DNA of 27,711 nt from Roseibacillus sp. (GCA_002723015.1 PBNG01000096.1:1-27711), one strand, 5' to 3'; counted from the stretch's first letter, positions 9,601-19,308 are shown. A program made the numbers and translations. The notes: a model not told the origin generated them from the letters alone.

Positions 9601-12281
9601 GATGCTTTCCTGCTCGCGAGCGCTTCGACAAGGATCGTACAAAGCTTGAGGCGTTGTGATTCGCCTCCGGAAAGGGTGTTCAGGGGTTGTCCCAGACGAA
9701 GATATCCGAGCCCGAGGTCCTCAAGAGGTCTCAGGATGAGTAGAATTCGAGCCTTGAGGGATGCCTCTCTGGTCGTTGCTCTTCGGGGGTTGTCGGCTGC
9801 GCCCCGTGCAAAAAAGGACATTGCCTCAGTAACTGTGAGCGCGAGAACCTCCGCGATTGATTTACCGTCAAACCGGATCTCAAGAGCGGCCTGACTGTAT
9901 CGGGAGCCCTCACACTCCGGACAGGTGAGGTAGAGGTCTGAAAGAAACTGCATTTCGACCTTTTCGAAGCCGTTGCCGGAGCATCTTTCGCAACGTCCCG
10001 TCCCGGAGTTAAATGAAAAAAATCCCGGAGTTGCCCCACAAAGTTTACCATCGGGGCTTCCGGCGAAAAGCTGTCGGACGAGATCAAAGGCTCCGAGGTA
10101 CACAACCGGGGTTGAACGCGGGGTGCGGGAAAGGGGGCTCTGGTCTACGAGTTTAACGCTTGTGATCTGCTCGGCCCCGATGAGTCGCCGGAGGGGCGCT
10201 GGTTCGGCCTCGGTAGTTATCTGCAGCGAGGCGGCGAGGTTCTGGTAGAGAACGTCGTGGACGAGAGTGGATTTTCCGGAACCAGAAACTCCGGTGACGC
10301 ATGCGAAAACCCCAAGAGGGATGTCCGCGTCTAGCTTGGCCAGATTGTGTCGCGAGGCCCCCCGGATGCCAAGATATCCCGTGGGCTTCCGGCGTTTGCT
10401 TGGAACTGAAATGCAGCGCTTCCCCAGAAGGTAGGGGAGAGTGGAGCTTTGTGGAGAGTCGCGAAGGGAACCAGGCTGGAACGCCCGGCGCCCCGGCAAG
10501 GAAGCTACGATGTCACCTCCGTGTTCTCCGGCACCCGGGCCAATATCAAGCAGGTAGTCCGCAGCTCGCATGACCGCTTCCTCATGCTCCACTACCAGCA
10601 GGGTGTTGCCCTTGTCGCGCAGACCATGCATGACGGAGACCAAAGCTCCGATGTCCCGGGGGTGGAGTCCGACGGTAGGTTCGTCGAGAACAAAGAGGGT
10701 ATTTGTAAGAGATGCCCCCAGGCAACTGGTAAGATTGACTCGTTCAATTTCTCCGCCCGAGAGTGTTCGAGTCGCCCGGTCAAGGGTGAGGTATCCCAAC
10801 CCGACTTCACAAAGGTATCGCAAGCGGCTCATGATTTCGGAGAGGACGAGCTTGGTGGTCTTATCAATTTCCGTGTTCTCTGCCTCAAGTGTCACGGTGA
10901 AGTGAGCCATCCAGCGGGATACCTCAGAAACTGGACTTTGCCAGACCTCGGGAAGAGTGCGGCCGTCGACTTGAAAGCATAGCGCCTCCGGCTGGAGACG
11001 GGTGCCCTGGCAACTACGGCAGGTCGTATAGGACCGGTAGCGGCTGAGGAACACGCGGACATGCATCTTGTAGGCCCGCCCCTCCAGCCACTCAAAAAAC
11101 CCCTGTACGCCATACCACTCGTCGTTTTCCCACGCATCCTCAGGATCGGCTCGCTCACCATTGAGGACCCAGTTTTGCTCTTCCTCGCTTAGATCAGAAA
11201 AGGGGCAGTCGAGGTCGAGGCTCCGGCTCGCCCCATGGAGTTCCAGATCTCGCTGGCACTCTTCTCCGCGTTCTCCCTGGAAGGGCTTCACGCAGCCTTC
11301 GCGTATGGAAAGGGAATGATCCGGGATAGCCTTGGTAAGATCGATGCCGATGACCCGCCCAAATCCCCGGCAGGACGGGCACGCTCCAACGGGATTGTTG
11401 AAACTGAAGAGAGAAGGGGTGGGAGGGCGGGCCGTGAATCCTGTGAGCGGGTTGCTCCAATTCGTGGTAAAGGATCTTGGCCCGTCCGCGTCCTCCTCTG
11501 AGGTGATTGCGCACCTGCCTTTGCCGAGGTCCAGAGCTCTTTCGAGCGCTTCCAGAATGCGTGGCTGGTTTGCCTTCCGGATGGTTATACGATCCTGAAT
11601 CACATGGAGCTGAGGGGGGAGCAGGGCAAATCCTGTCTCGCCGGGGTTGTCTGTCCTGACGATTTGGCCGTTGAGGTAGACGCGAAGATAGCCCTGCTGC
11701 TGCAGGAATGCGAAGAATGGTTCGAGCTCCGTGTTTGCAGGAACTTCGACAGGAAAAAGTATGAGAGCCTGGCGATGGGCGAAATTCGTGAGGCACCAGG
11801 CCGCTATGGAGTCGCTGGTATCGGGACGAATGATATCCCCCGTGGAGGGGTCCACGGCGTGGGCGCAACGGGCGAACAGGAGCTTCAGGTAATCATTAAT
11901 CTCGGTGATCGTTCCCACTGTGGAACGGGTTGAACGCACATTGTTCTTCTGCTCAATGGCGATCGCGGGAGGGATTCCATCAATCCTGTCCACAAGTGGT
12001 TTATCCATGCGGTCGAAGAACTGCCTTACGTAGGGTGAGAAGGTCTCAACGTAGCGGCGTTGGCCCTCCGCGTAGAGGGTCTGGAAGGCAAGGGATGATT
12101 TTCCGGAGCCCGATGGACCGGTGACCACGGTTAACTTGCCCAGCGGAATATCAAGATCGAGAGACTTGAGATTATTCTGACGTGCTCCACGAACGCGAAT
12201 GGTGTCTCCCGTCCCGTGTGTCGTCCGGGCTGACTTGCGACGCGCCGGAGAAGCGGAGGTACGTTTCTTGGCAGGAGGCAC
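6672..12281 (-). CDS. uvrA: Double-length (tandem-fused) UvrA, excinuclease ABC subunit A
   Basis: UvrA is the damage-sensing ATPase of nucleotide excision repair and loads UvrB at lesions. Normal UvrA is about 950 residues with two ABC modules. This 1869-residue frame holds two complete UvrA copies, joined near residue 1000. Walker A motifs are at 55-62, 664-671, 1034-1041 and 1564-1571; LSGGE signatures at 507, 870, 1407 and 1747. Each copy keeps two sets of paired CxxC motifs (301/421 and 764/787; 1277/1326 and 1657/1680). The halves differ: about 117 residues separate the first two CxxC pairs in copy 1 but only about 46 in copy 2, where a basic segment stands. The Walker B of the last module reads LIEEPS, with Glu replacing Asp at 1784, and the first signature is LSGGEIER instead of LSGGEAQR. 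Long UvrA proteins are known in Chlamydiae. The start is GTG after the kinase stop, with no Shine-Dalgarno sequence. Confidence 0.96.
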   Translation of the reverse strand: MPPAKKRTSASPARRKSARTTHGTGDTIRVRGARQNNLKSLDLDIPLGKLTVVTGPSGSGKSSLAFQTLYAEGQRRYVETFSPYVRQFFDRMDKPLVDRIDGIPPAIAIEQKNNVRSTRSTVGTITEINDYLKLLFARCAHAVDPSTGDIIRPDTSDSIAAWCLTNFAHRQALILFPVEVPANTELEPFFAFLQQQGYLRVYLNGQIVRTDNPGETGFALLPPQLHVIQDRITIRKANQPRILEALERALDLGKGRCAITSEEDADGPRSFTTNWSNPLTGFTARPPTPSLFSFNNPVGACPSCRGFGRVIGIDLTKAIPDHSLSIREGCVKPFQGERGEECQRDLELHGASRSLDLDCPFSDLSEEEQNWVLNGERADPEDAWENDEWYGVQGFFEWLEGRAYKMHVRVFLSRYRSYTTCRSCQGTRLQPEALCFQVDGRTLPEVWQSPVSEVSRWMAHFTVTLEAENTEIDKTTKLVLSEIMSRLRYLCEVGLGYLTLDRATRTLSGGEIERVNLTSCLGASLTNTLFVLDEPTVGLHPRDIGALVSVMHGLRDKGNTLLVVEHEEAVMRAADYLLDIGPGAGEHGGDIVASLPGRRAFQPGSLRDSPQSSTLPYLLGKRCISVPSKRRKPTGYLGIRGASRHNLAKLDADIPLGVFACVTGVSGSGKSTLVHDVLYQNLAASLQITTEAEPAPLRRLIGAEQITSVKLVDQSPLSRTPRSTPVVYLGAFDLVRQLFAGSPDGKLCGATPGFFSFNSGTGRCERCSGNGFEKVEMQFLSDLYLTCPECEGSRYSQAALEIRFDGKSIAEVLALTVTEAMSFFARGAADNPRRATTREASLKARILLILRPLEDLGLGYLRLGQPLNTLSGGESQRLKLCTILVEALASRKASRELLILDEPTTGLHFGDIEKLLSVFERLVDIGHSLLVIEHNLDVIKSADYLIDVGPGAGSEGGRIIARGTPEEVVKGTTETALYLAPLLGDSQNSNSTRWSAPVSKTRLQNTIQVSGAREHNLKNVEVAIPRDKFVVVTGLSGSGKSTLAFDIIFAEGQRRFLDSMSPYARQFAEQMEKPDIDFISGLPPTVAIEQRISQGGGKSTVATVTEIYHFLRLLYAKLGTQHCPVSGEPVIPQTENAIVEAIRSRLKRGPVDILAPVIRGRKGFHTDIAAWAERQGYERLLVDNQWKEVAEFERLERFKEHDVDVLVLHLSKATYRLPLLREAVATALRLGKGTLRVLDSRNFLHPFSKARVSPVTGRSFEAPDPAHFSFNSPRGWCKTCRGHGEIMPSQKRSRKSRRNAYNSKTEAEIDFDRKLDRVDREELVVCPDCRGSRLNEITRAIRIEDHAIQDLTTLPVSEAAAVVKQFHFAGRARTIARDIIPEIVQRLLFLEEVGLGYLQLDRSARTLSGGEAQRIRLAAQLGSNLRGVLYVLDEPTIGLHPRDNQKLLDTLEALRAKGNSLLVVEHDDDTMERAGHIIDLGPGAGRHGGEIVAAGTLPKIRKLKKSITGRALANPLKHPIRETRRPLPKASARAGWLRIKGCSANNLKKIEARIPLERLTVITGISGCGKSSLMRGTIAELFKRLPNKTWTSASGVKSIRHCYEVDQSPIGKTSRSCPATYVKIFDEIRKLFAKLPESRMRGFDASRFSFNNAGGQCPLCKGNGRIKLEMDFLPSTWTHCDGCNGKRYNPATLEIRYNGQSIGDVLAMTIDEAADFFSAHGKLHRTLSLLKETGLGYLQIGQPSPTLSGGEAQRVKLVTELTRGRISKTAVKTRKTQANLYLIEEPSIGLHLEDVKRLIDVLHRLVDEGHTVVVVEHHTGIMAEADNIIDMGPEAGEDGGRIVVQGTPEKVANSKTSRTAPFLKAALEE

Positions 12282-12372
12282 GGGCCGGGGTTCGAGGGCT
12301 TGAGGAGGCGGGGTAGACCATTGACCAGAGGGTCACTGGCAGGACCGTTGTGAGGTGGTAGGGACTTTGGAG

Positions 12373-12400
12373 ATCCTAGGCCGGGATCAAGACTGGTCAA
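12373..12400 (-). promoter_or_regulatory. Possible sigma-70-type promoter of uvrA
   Basis: On the minus strand TTGACC (12400-12395) is followed after 16 bases by TAGGAT (12378-12373). It lies about 90 bases before the uvrA GTG and just beyond the kinase stop, in the 129-base gap. It would give uvrA its own transcript. I see no LexA-type box near it. This is motif matching only; the -10 agrees with the consensus at four of six positions. Confidence 0.3.
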
Positions 12401-12410
12401 CTCGCTGGTC

Positions 12411-15077
12411 TTATTCGTCCTCCTCCTCATCCCGTTCGTCAGGGACCTCGGGAAAATCTCCATTGAGAATAGCGAGCAAATACGACTTATCCGCGGCAGC
12501 GGTCTCCTCGCGGGCGAGGTATGCGGCCCCATCACGATCACCTTGTGCCTGGCGCCTTCGAATCTCCTTGTTGATATCCCCGCAATAGCGACTCATGGCA
12601 TCCGCGAAGTCGGTTTCGTATTCCGCCCAGATTCCTTGTTGCTTGGCCAGGGCTCTCTCATGCTCTTTTTCGACGGCGCGGGCGGCCCATCTGGCCCAGT
12701 CGGGAAGGTTGAGCTTTTCGGGGACCTCGCCGTTTTCCTTCATACTGTCGGTGATCCCATCGACAAGCTTTTCGGCCTCACGGCTGAAACGGCGGGCTGT
12801 CCTTGTCTCACTTTCCATGTCGTCCGCAAAGTCCTCTACGTTCTTGTCATGGCGTCTCTTCCATCGCTCGTGGGAGATTTTTTCTCCATCGCGAAATAGC
12901 TGTCGATATTTGACCAGCCAATCCTCGGCCCCCGCGGGGCGATTGGCCTCCCCAGCTCCGGGCATGTTACGCCGGGAAGGAGCCGACCATTCCACGAGGA
13001 AAAAGCGGGCTTCAGACGGCTCTCCGGCAGCATTGCGATAGCCGAAGTCGGCATCCTGACCCCGTCCAAGCTGGAGGCACTTCTTTGGGCCGTCTTCCGT
13101 ATCGGGCTGCCCGGGGGCCCATTGCACAAAGTCGAATCTTTCGCCGGTAACGAAGCCCCATATCGGCGTGGCTGTTCCCTTCTGCCTTCCTCCAATCCAG
13201 CAGCCCCCTTCCTCGCCCAGCAACTCTTGTATGGAAGTGCTGATCCAGCTAGCTTCCTCCTCGCTGGATGGCACGGCAAGGTGTCCACCAGCTGCCTGCG
13301 CGAGATTATGGGCCTGATCCCACGACACGGATTCAGGAATAGCCAGAAAGCGGGATCCGTTGATGTTCTGGGTGCCTGCCGGGAACGAGGGCCGCTTGGC
13401 CTTCAGGGACGCCGCAACCCTCTCAAGCTGTTTTGTAAGGGAGCCGCTGTTGCCTCCCTCGGTCCATTGGAGAATGAAGGGGAGATTGCGCGATGCCGGC
13501 ATGTCATCGAGGGACTGGTCGGGAAGAAGAGCGGCATAATCTTCCCCGCCATCGCTGGAGGTGCTTTCATCAGGTTGGCCTGCGGCCCAGAGGTTTTCCG
13601 AAGGCTCGGCACCATCGACCCAGTACCATCTTCCTTCCATTCCTGAGTCCGAGAGGCCAAGCCAGGAAGGGCTGGTGAGTTTCAGTTCGGAAACAGCCCA
13701 TTCGAGATCGTCCTTGGTGCCGAGTGCGGCTAATTGGGCCCCATGAGCCTCCGCGTAGTGGGACGCAGCTAACCAGGGGCGAGCGCTGGTTATGAGGAGA
13801 AAGTAAGACGTTCCGCGTTTTACGCTTCCCTTGGGTAGCTCGGAAAGGTCGCCAGATCTCAACTTGGCCTGAAGCCTTGTAAGGGCCTGAGAGGTGCTTT
13901 CCTCGGGCTTAGTCTCAGGCTTGGCGGGCTTGGGGGTGTCTTCCTCGGTCGGGGTTTTGGTAATGGTTTCAGGTTTTGGCCTGGGCGTGGGGGTCGGCTT
14001 GGGTAGTGGCTTGGGTTTTGCAACAGGAGTTCCCTGCTCTGCCGGAGAGGTTGCTGTTTTCTTGTCTCCGTCCTTACCAGAGCCGATCATGATAAAGCCG
14101 ATAATTCCAAAGACCACGATCGCCGCGACAATTCCAATCACGGGGATGGATTGGGTCTTGGTCTGTGGGACAGCAATGGCAGGCGTTGCGGGGCGCATTC
14201 CTACCGGGCTGGGGGCATGGCTGCCGCCTGCCGCTGCAGGGGTTTTGGGACGGCGGAGAACGGGCTTCTGCAGCTTCTCTGCCAGTTTGTCCAATTCCTT
14301 GGCGAGGTCTTCGGCACTGCCATAGCGCAGGTCGGGAGACGGATGCGTGGCCCTCCTGATAATCCCATCGAACTCTGGGCTGCACTGACCTACCACCGAC
14401 GGAGGTTGCCATGGCTCTGAGGGCACCTTGGCAGTGAGCAGCTCGTAAAGGAGAACCCCGACTGCGAAAATGTCCGCTCGCTGGTCAACGGCGCCAGGAT
14501 TATTGACGATCTCGGGGGCACTGTAACCGGGGGTGCCCCATACGATTTCCTCAGGGTTGTGGCCCTCTCCTACGGGGCGTGCCAGACCAAAGTCTCCGAT
14601 TTTCGGCACGGCCTCCGGTCCCAGAAGGATGTTCCCGGGTTTGATGTCCCGGTGAAGGATACCGTGCTGGTGAGCGTGGGCCAGACCATGTGATATGCCC
14701 GATACGAGCCGGATGGCCTCTTCCTGGTCGATCGCTCGTCCATAAGCGGAGTGATGGAGGGACTTACCCTCGACCAGCTCCATGATGATGTAGAGCATAC
14801 CATCCGCATCACCAAAATCGTAAACCGCAATGAGGTTGGGGTGGTTGAGCCGGGCCATCGATTTCGCCTCGGCTTCAAAGCTCGAACGAAACTGTGGGTC
14901 CGCGCCAAACTGACGGGGAAGGATCTTGATTGCGACGGGACGATCGAGCGAGATCTGCCGGGCGGCGTAGACGGCGCCCATTCCTCCCTGTGCAATGAAC
15001 GCAGTAATCTCGTAGGCCGGGAAGTGCGGCTGGAGCTCCTCTATGCTGGGAGCCTGAAAATCGAGATTGGGTGACAT
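12411..15077 (-). CDS. Transmembrane Ser/Thr protein kinase with two C-type-lectin-like domains (kinase A)
   Basis: This 888-residue protein has a bacterial (PknB-like) kinase domain in the cytoplasm and a sensor-like region outside. The ATG at 15077 matches the start of its paralogue; the frame is open back to 15263. Visible kinase parts are the glycine loop GGMGAVY (31-37), the ATP-binding Lys51, catalytic HRD (142-144), DFG (162-164) and APE (187-189), so it should be active. A membrane helix lies near 311-332, followed by a Pro/Thr/Lys-rich linker (350-393). Two C-type-lectin-like modules follow (about 420-538 and 572-697), seen from WLGLSDSG, WYWVDG, GQPDES, then CWIGGRQ and QWAPGQPDTEDG. 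Only the second has a cysteine pair. The last 190 residues are charged helices ending in an acidic tail. It lies 115 bases downstream of kinase B and probably shares its transcript. Confidence 0.9.
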   Translation of the reverse strand: MSPNLDFQAPSIEELQPHFPAYEITAFIAQGGMGAVYAARQISLDRPVAIKILPRQFGADPQFRSSFEAEAKSMARLNHPNLIAVYDFGDADGMLYIIMELVEGKSLHHSAYGRAIDQEEAIRLVSGISHGLAHAHQHGILHRDIKPGNILLGPEAVPKIGDFGLARPVGEGHNPEEIVWGTPGYSAPEIVNNPGAVDQRADIFAVGVLLYELLTAKVPSEPWQPPSVVGQCSPEFDGIIRRATHPSPDLRYGSAEDLAKELDKLAEKLQKPVLRRPKTPAAAGGSHAPSPVGMRPATPAIAVPQTKTQSIPVIGIVAAIVVFGIIGFIMIGSGKDGDKKTATSPAEQGTPVAKPKPLPKPTPTPRPKPETITKTPTEEDTPKPAKPETKPEESTSQALTRLQAKLRSGDLSELPKGSVKRGTSYFLLITSARPWLAASHYAEAHGAQLAALGTKDDLEWAVSELKLTSPSWLGLSDSGMEGRWYWVDGAEPSENLWAAGQPDESTSSDGGEDYAALLPDQSLDDMPASRNLPFILQWTEGGNSGSLTKQLERVAASLKAKRPSFPAGTQNINGSRFLAIPESVSWDQAHNLAQAAGGHLAVPSSEEEASWISTSIQELLGEEGGCWIGGRQKGTATPIWGFVTGERFDFVQWAPGQPDTEDGPKKCLQLGRGQDADFGYRNAAGEPSEARFFLVEWSAPSRRNMPGAGEANRPAGAEDWLVKYRQLFRDGEKISHERWKRRHDKNVEDFADDMESETRTARRFSREAEKLVDGITDSMKENGEVPEKLNLPDWARWAARAVEKEHERALAKQQGIWAEYETDFADAMSRYCGDINKEIRRRQAQGDRDGAAYLAREETAAADKSYLLAILNGDFPEVPDERDEEEDE

Positions 15078-15192
15078 AGGGTAAGAACACCCTATACTGC
15101 CCTTCGTTGCTCTTTTAAGCAAGCGCCAGAAGCGCCACCTCGAATTGGATGGAAGCTTGTTCTTCCGGGGTTTTGGCTCGCCGGTGGGCGAA

Positions 15193-17820
15193 TTATTGCC
15201 CTTCTGTGGTATCGAGGACTCCCGAGCCGAGGTGCTCGAGAAATGTTCTCCCTGTTTCGCCACAGGCGTTGATCTCGTTCTCGATAGCCAGCGCCTGACT
15301 CTGTTTCCCGGCCTTCCTGGCAGCCTCGGCCCTCGGCTTGAGGCTTCCGATATAGGATGTGCGAATCTGGTTTGCCTGCTGCTGCAGGGCTTTCTTCAGT
15401 GCGAGCTGGGTCTCTACCCTCTTTCGCACGAGGTCGATTCCGCGGGGAGAAAGGGATAGTTTGGTCGTGTCGCCGATCGTCAGAGGAATCAGGCCCTCGG
15501 CCCCGATACTGGCCTTCAACTGGTCAATGGTGCCCTTGTAGGCCCGGCCATCAGCACTACGGAGGCCGCGGAGCCAGAAGTTAAGATCTGATTTAAGCCC
15601 CTTCCCGTTTTCGAGGAGCGCTTCGCTGAACTTATTCTCAAGGGCTCGCACCTTCTTATGGAAAGTTGACCGGAGGCCCGCCCAGCTACTGGTTCCGGAG
15701 ACTGAAGATGGCCGCTCGGTATTGCCGCGGTCTTTGCTCCATTCGATTACGAATGCGGCGGCGGCTTCCGGGCTCTCGGGATCACCATCGTCCCAGCCGC
15801 CATTTTCTCCGGAGAGGAGCATCACCGCGCCTTGTGTGGGTGCGGATCCGTCAGGGGCATCAGGAGCCCAGGAGGAGAACGCCCAGGTCTCTCCCGTGAT
15901 CCAAGTCCATGAACGGCCATTATGTCTTCCCCCAATCCAAGCTCCCTGACCTTCCTCCAGGTTACTGGTAATCATCTTCCGGAGGTAGGTGTCCTCGGAT
16001 TGCTCACTTGGCACTGCAAGGTGTCCGTGGGCGGACTTCGCCACGGCGTTGGCCTCTTCCCAGGTCCCCGGGGTTCCAATCACGAGATAGCGGCGATTTT
16101 CAAAGGAAACGACGCCGGGTGGGTAGGTGGGCTCAGGGCTGTCCAGGGAGGCCTTCAGGCGGGTTATTTGCGCCTCAAGGTTTCCGGGATTACTGCCGTC
16201 CTCACGCCACTGGATAAAAAACGGGAACTTCTTCCCGCCTGGCTGTGAACGGATGGAACCCAAATCGCTCAAGGTGGCGGAATTCCCGGTGGTGCTGGAG
16301 GGCTGGCGAACAGTCCAGGGGGAGCCGTCAACCCAGCCCCAGGCTGTTCTACCGGTAGCGCCACCCCCGAGCCAGATTGTGGTGCTACTAGGAATCTTGG
16401 CGGAGAGCCATTTCTGTTCCCCTTCGTTGAGGCAGACCGCGAGATGGCCTCCATAGTCTTCGGCGTAGGACGCTGCTCTCTGCCAGCTCAGTTCTTCTTT
16501 AATCAGGAAAAAGCGACTGTTTCCACGTATCAGGGTGCCTGGGGGATATTCGGTGCGTGGTTCTCCGGAGTTCAAGGACGGTTTCAGACGAACGAGAGCT
16601 TCCATGGGGGTCTCCGGCTCTGGCTCGGGTTCCTCAGCGATGGGCTTTGGCTGAGAAGCCTTGAGGGCTGCGAGCCTTTCGCGGCTTCTTTTCTCCTCTA
16701 GGAGCCGTTGCCTGTTCTCGGCCTCCGCCTGATCCTTCAGGCGTTGCTGCTCTGCCTGCTGCTCAGCGTTTGAATCCTTGCGCCACTGGTAGGCCTGGTA
16801 CATCCCGAAGATTGCAGCGAGGAGCAAAACGATGATCACGAGGTTGCGAAGAAGGGACCAGTTTGTACCGATATTTACCTGAACTTCGGGTGCAGGCGCT
16901 GGTGGAGGGGCGGCCTCGGGCACCGGCGCCTCGGGGGAAGGCACTGGTTCAGCCCGGGGGGGCTGCGCAACCATGGTCATCGAGGGCGCCGTTACGATAC
17001 CAGTGACTTGGTTCTCGAGAGCGTCCCGGAGCTTTTTCAGGTCCAAGGCCATGGCCTCCCCATCCGCGAAGCGCAGCATGGGAGACGGGTGCGTTGCTCT
17101 CCGGACGATCTTGTCGAACCGTGGGTCGACATCCTCGATCTGGGAGGCGGGGATATACTGTTTTTCAGGAAGCTTGCCCGTCAGGAGTTCATACAGAATC
17201 ACCCCGGTGGAAAAAACATCGGACCTCGTATCTACTGCGCCGGGGCTCTTGATAACCTCAGGAGCAGTGTAATCCGGAGTCCCGAAAATAATGCCCTCCC
17301 CTTCAGTTTCCTCCGTCAGGCGAGCCAGTCCAAAGTCCCCGATCTTGGGGCGGTTCTTCGCATCGAGAAGAATGTTGGCGGGCTTGATGTCCCGGTGAAG
17401 AATGCCTGCCTCGTGGGCGTGAGCGAGGCCTTCGCAGATTCCGGTAACAAGACGGACAACTTCCTTTTCCTCGATGACCTTGCCATGGAAGGATTCATGG
17501 AAGGATTTTCCATCCACGAACTCCATGACGATGTAGAGCATGTGGTCGACCTCCCCGAAGTCATAAACGCTGATAAGGTTGGGATGGTTTAGCTTGGCCA
17601 TGGCCTTGGCCTCGTCTTCGAACCTCCTGCGGAAGTCGTAGTCCTCCCCGAATTCGCGCGGTAGGATCTTAACCGCGACGTTCCTCTCGAGGGATTTCTG
17701 GTGGGCCTTGTAAACTGCTCCCATGCCGCCCCTCGCAATGAAGGAGAGCACATCGTAGGCCGGCAGGAGCTCCTTGAGCTCCTCAGTGCTGGGGGCCTTG
17801 AACTGTGGGGGAGAGGACAT
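15193..17820 (-). CDS. Transmembrane Ser/Thr protein kinase with two C-type-lectin-like domains (kinase B)
   Basis: This is an 875-residue paralogue of the next gene downstream, with the same order of parts. I chose the ATG at 17820 because the two proteins then align from residue 1; an earlier in-frame ATG at 17865 is possible. GGMGAVYKA (31-39), Lys51, HRDIKPANILL (from 142), DFG (162-164) and a TAPE motif near 185-188 are all present, so catalysis is expected. A Pro/Ala/Glu-rich stretch precedes the membrane helix (about 323-343). Outside, unlike kinase A, comes a Gln/Glu/Lys-rich segment (about 345-390) that looks like a coiled coil. Lectin-like modules follow at about 428-538 and 572-695 (IWLGGG, WGWVDGSPW; AWIGGRHNG, WAPDAPDGSA), then a helical C-terminus. 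The ligand is unknown. The start is divergent from the haemoglobin gene, with 103 bases between. Confidence 0.9.
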   Translation of the reverse strand: MSSPPQFKAPSTEELKELLPAYDVLSFIARGGMGAVYKAHQKSLERNVAVKILPREFGEDYDFRRRFEDEAKAMAKLNHPNLISVYDFGEVDHMLYIVMEFVDGKSFHESFHGKVIEEKEVVRLVTGICEGLAHAHEAGILHRDIKPANILLDAKNRPKIGDFGLARLTEETEGEGIIFGTPDYTAPEVIKSPGAVDTRSDVFSTGVILYELLTGKLPEKQYIPASQIEDVDPRFDKIVRRATHPSPMLRFADGEAMALDLKKLRDALENQVTGIVTAPSMTMVAQPPRAEPVPSPEAPVPEAAPPPAPAPEVQVNIGTNWSLLRNLVIIVLLLAAIFGMYQAYQWRKDSNAEQQAEQQRLKDQAEAENRQRLLEEKRSRERLAALKASQPKPIAEEPEPEPETPMEALVRLKPSLNSGEPRTEYPPGTLIRGNSRFFLIKEELSWQRAASYAEDYGGHLAVCLNEGEQKWLSAKIPSSTTIWLGGGATGRTAWGWVDGSPWTVRQPSSTTGNSATLSDLGSIRSQPGGKKFPFFIQWREDGSNPGNLEAQITRLKASLDSPEPTYPPGVVSFENRRYLVIGTPGTWEEANAVAKSAHGHLAVPSEQSEDTYLRKMITSNLEEGQGAWIGGRHNGRSWTWITGETWAFSSWAPDAPDGSAPTQGAVMLLSGENGGWDDGDPESPEAAAAFVIEWSKDRGNTERPSSVSGTSSWAGLRSTFHKKVRALENKFSEALLENGKGLKSDLNFWLRGLRSADGRAYKGTIDQLKASIGAEGLIPLTIGDTTKLSLSPRGIDLVRKRVETQLALKKALQQQANQIRTSYIGSLKPRAEAARKAGKQSQALAIENEINACGETGRTFLEHLGSGVLDTTEGQ

Positions 17821-17923
17821 GCAAGTCAGAGGTGATGGAAAAGCACTCGGAAAAAGATTTTTCATGGGAAAGATGTGCTCGAATTTTTGAAAAGAAAAGC
17901 CATGAGTAGTGCCCTTCTGAGGT

Positions 17924-18304
17924 ATGAATGAAGCATCCATCTGGCAGGAAGTCGGGGAGAGAGGGTTCCGGGAGCTCGCGGCAGCATTTTACCGTCGGAT
18001 TCCCGGAGACGGTCTGCTGGGGCCCATGTATTCGGAACAGGACGCAGCAGGAGCGGAGGAGCGGCTTTACCTGTTCCTATGCTTCCGCTTTGGAGGAGAC
18101 CGCCGATACCCCGAGCAGCGGGGTCACCCGCGGCTGAGGATGAGACATATGTCTTTCCGGATCGGTGAGGCAGAGCGGGACCGGTGGATGGAGCTTATGG
18201 GGGACTCCATGACAGAATGTGGACTTTCCCCGGAAGTACGCTCCGAGCTGCAACCCTTCTTTGCGCAGGTCGCAGATTTCATGCGAAACCAGGGTCCCTC
18301 GTAA
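17924..18304 (+). CDS. Group II truncated haemoglobin (HbO type)
   Basis: This 126-residue cytoplasmic haem protein belongs to the 2-on-2 globins, which bind O2 and may handle NO or peroxide. The family signature RGHPRLRMRHMSFRIG is complete. Key positions are Tyr23 (B10), Tyr36 (CD1), the proximal His75 (F8) and Trp88 (G8), the same set known for Mycobacterium tuberculosis HbO. The length is right for the family and the ATG at 17924 is the natural start. It shares a 103-base divergent region with the kinase pair and runs towards the SHD1-like gene, ending 23 bases from that gene's end. No partner reductase is adjacent. Confidence 0.94.
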   Translation: MNEASIWQEVGERGFRELAAAFYRRIPGDGLLGPMYSEQDAAGAEERLYLFLCFRFGGDRRYPEQRGHPRLRMRHMSFRIGEAERDRWMELMGDSMTECGLSPEVRSELQPFFAQVADFMRNQGPS

Positions 18305-18327
18305 ACCGCGTTTCTCGGTCTTAGAAT

Positions 18328-19158
18328 TTACCTGATGATGATAGGGGGCGCGGGCTGCTTTGGTTCCTGAGCTGGCTTTTCCCCGCGTTGGGGGTCCAGG
18401 ATTCCGGGGAGATCCTCTGGTTTCCGGCTGTCTCTTCGGGAACTGCGGGTTCTTTCCCCGACTGGCTGAAAGTTCTCGTCCGCCACATCGCGCTCCCTGA
18501 GTTGAATGATGGAATAAAGGGCTTCCTCAAGTTGGGGTGTAGATCCGAATGTGTAGACCTCACGGTTGTCTTTCTTTCGCGCTCCATAGAGCACAAAGCC
18601 GATGCATTTGTAGCTCCCGTAGGAACTCTCCTCGGAATATATATTCTGCTCTTTCTCGAAACTGACCGTATGCCTTCCTCCGGCGGGCACTTCGAACTCT
18701 CTGGTCTGGACTGCGAGGACCTTGTGTTTCTTGGGGTCGCTTAGAGAGCGTCCGATGAGCATGTATTTGAGAGAGCTTTTCTCCAGCTCCTTGGCGTTGT
18801 CGTTGTTCTGAAAATCGACGCCGAGATCATAAATCTGCCGGTAATACCTGTTACTGGATGAAAAAAAGCTTCGGCGCGATTCCTTGGTTGTCTTGCGGAC
18901 CATGTTGGGGGTAACGCGAAGGGGAGGGATTTGAGCTGCCAACCACTTGCGAATATAGGTTTGATCGATCTCGCTGAGGCTCGCTATTTTCACTGTAGCC
19001 GTGCGCTTGTTGGCCATCCGGAGAGTAACCTCACTTGCTGAAACACGGACGATTTCTGCCTCAAGGGTCTTTCCCTCAGAGTTGGTGAAGGGGCGCGCGT
19101 CGAGAGAGTGCCATGGCAGAAAAGCCATGGCCGCAACCGGGAAAAGGGAAAACCTCAT
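18328..19158 (-). CDS. Secreted protein with an SHD1-like domain
   Basis: From the ATG at 19158 (a second in-frame ATG is at 19170) the product is 276 residues and starts with a signal peptide (MRFSLFPVAAMAFLPWHSLDA). Right after it comes a module of about 50 residues, ARPFTNSEGKTLEAEIVRV to SLSEIDQTYIRKW, which matches the SHD1-type repeat pattern (W/F-T-x2-G-K-x-x-x-A and L-S-x2-D-Q-x-Y) common in secreted proteins of Planctomycetes and Verrucomicrobia. The middle is rich in Lys, Ser and Tyr with no family I recognise; the last 45 residues are Pro/Arg/Lys-rich and look disordered. The role is unknown. It is divergent from the CPBP protease, with about 150 bases between the starts. Confidence 0.8.
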   Translation of the reverse strand: MRFSLFPVAAMAFLPWHSLDARPFTNSEGKTLEAEIVRVSASEVTLRMANKRTATVKIASLSEIDQTYIRKWLAAQIPPLRVTPNMVRKTTKESRRSFFSSSNRYYRQIYDLGVDFQNNDNAKELEKSSLKYMLIGRSLSDPKKHKVLAVQTREFEVPAGGRHTVSFEKEQNIYSEESSYGSYKCIGFVLYGARKKDNREVYTFGSTPQLEEALYSIIQLRERDVADENFQPVGERTRSSRRDSRKPEDLPGILDPQRGEKPAQEPKQPAPPIIIR

Positions 19159-19308
19159 GGGCGGAGACATTGTAGGCGTATTCCCCGGGGGGGAGCGATT
19201 AAATTCTGGGTTCTGGAAGGGCGTGTCAGTGAAGACCGGTGGTCACTTTGGATGCACCTCCGCTCGCCAAGTGGCTCCTCAGGTTCTATCGTATCCGGCA
19301 CAAGACGG

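Noticed and set aside
11194..11868. 224-codon frame on the same strand as uvrA in another phase
   Set aside because: uvrA reads through without a break here, and the alternative product is a low-complexity Arg/Pro/Ser-rich chain.
12411..17820. Defence-system interpretation of the kinase pair
   Set aside because: No nuclease, methylase, toxin or mobile-element gene accompanies them, and UvrA and the haemoglobin are housekeeping-type neighbours.
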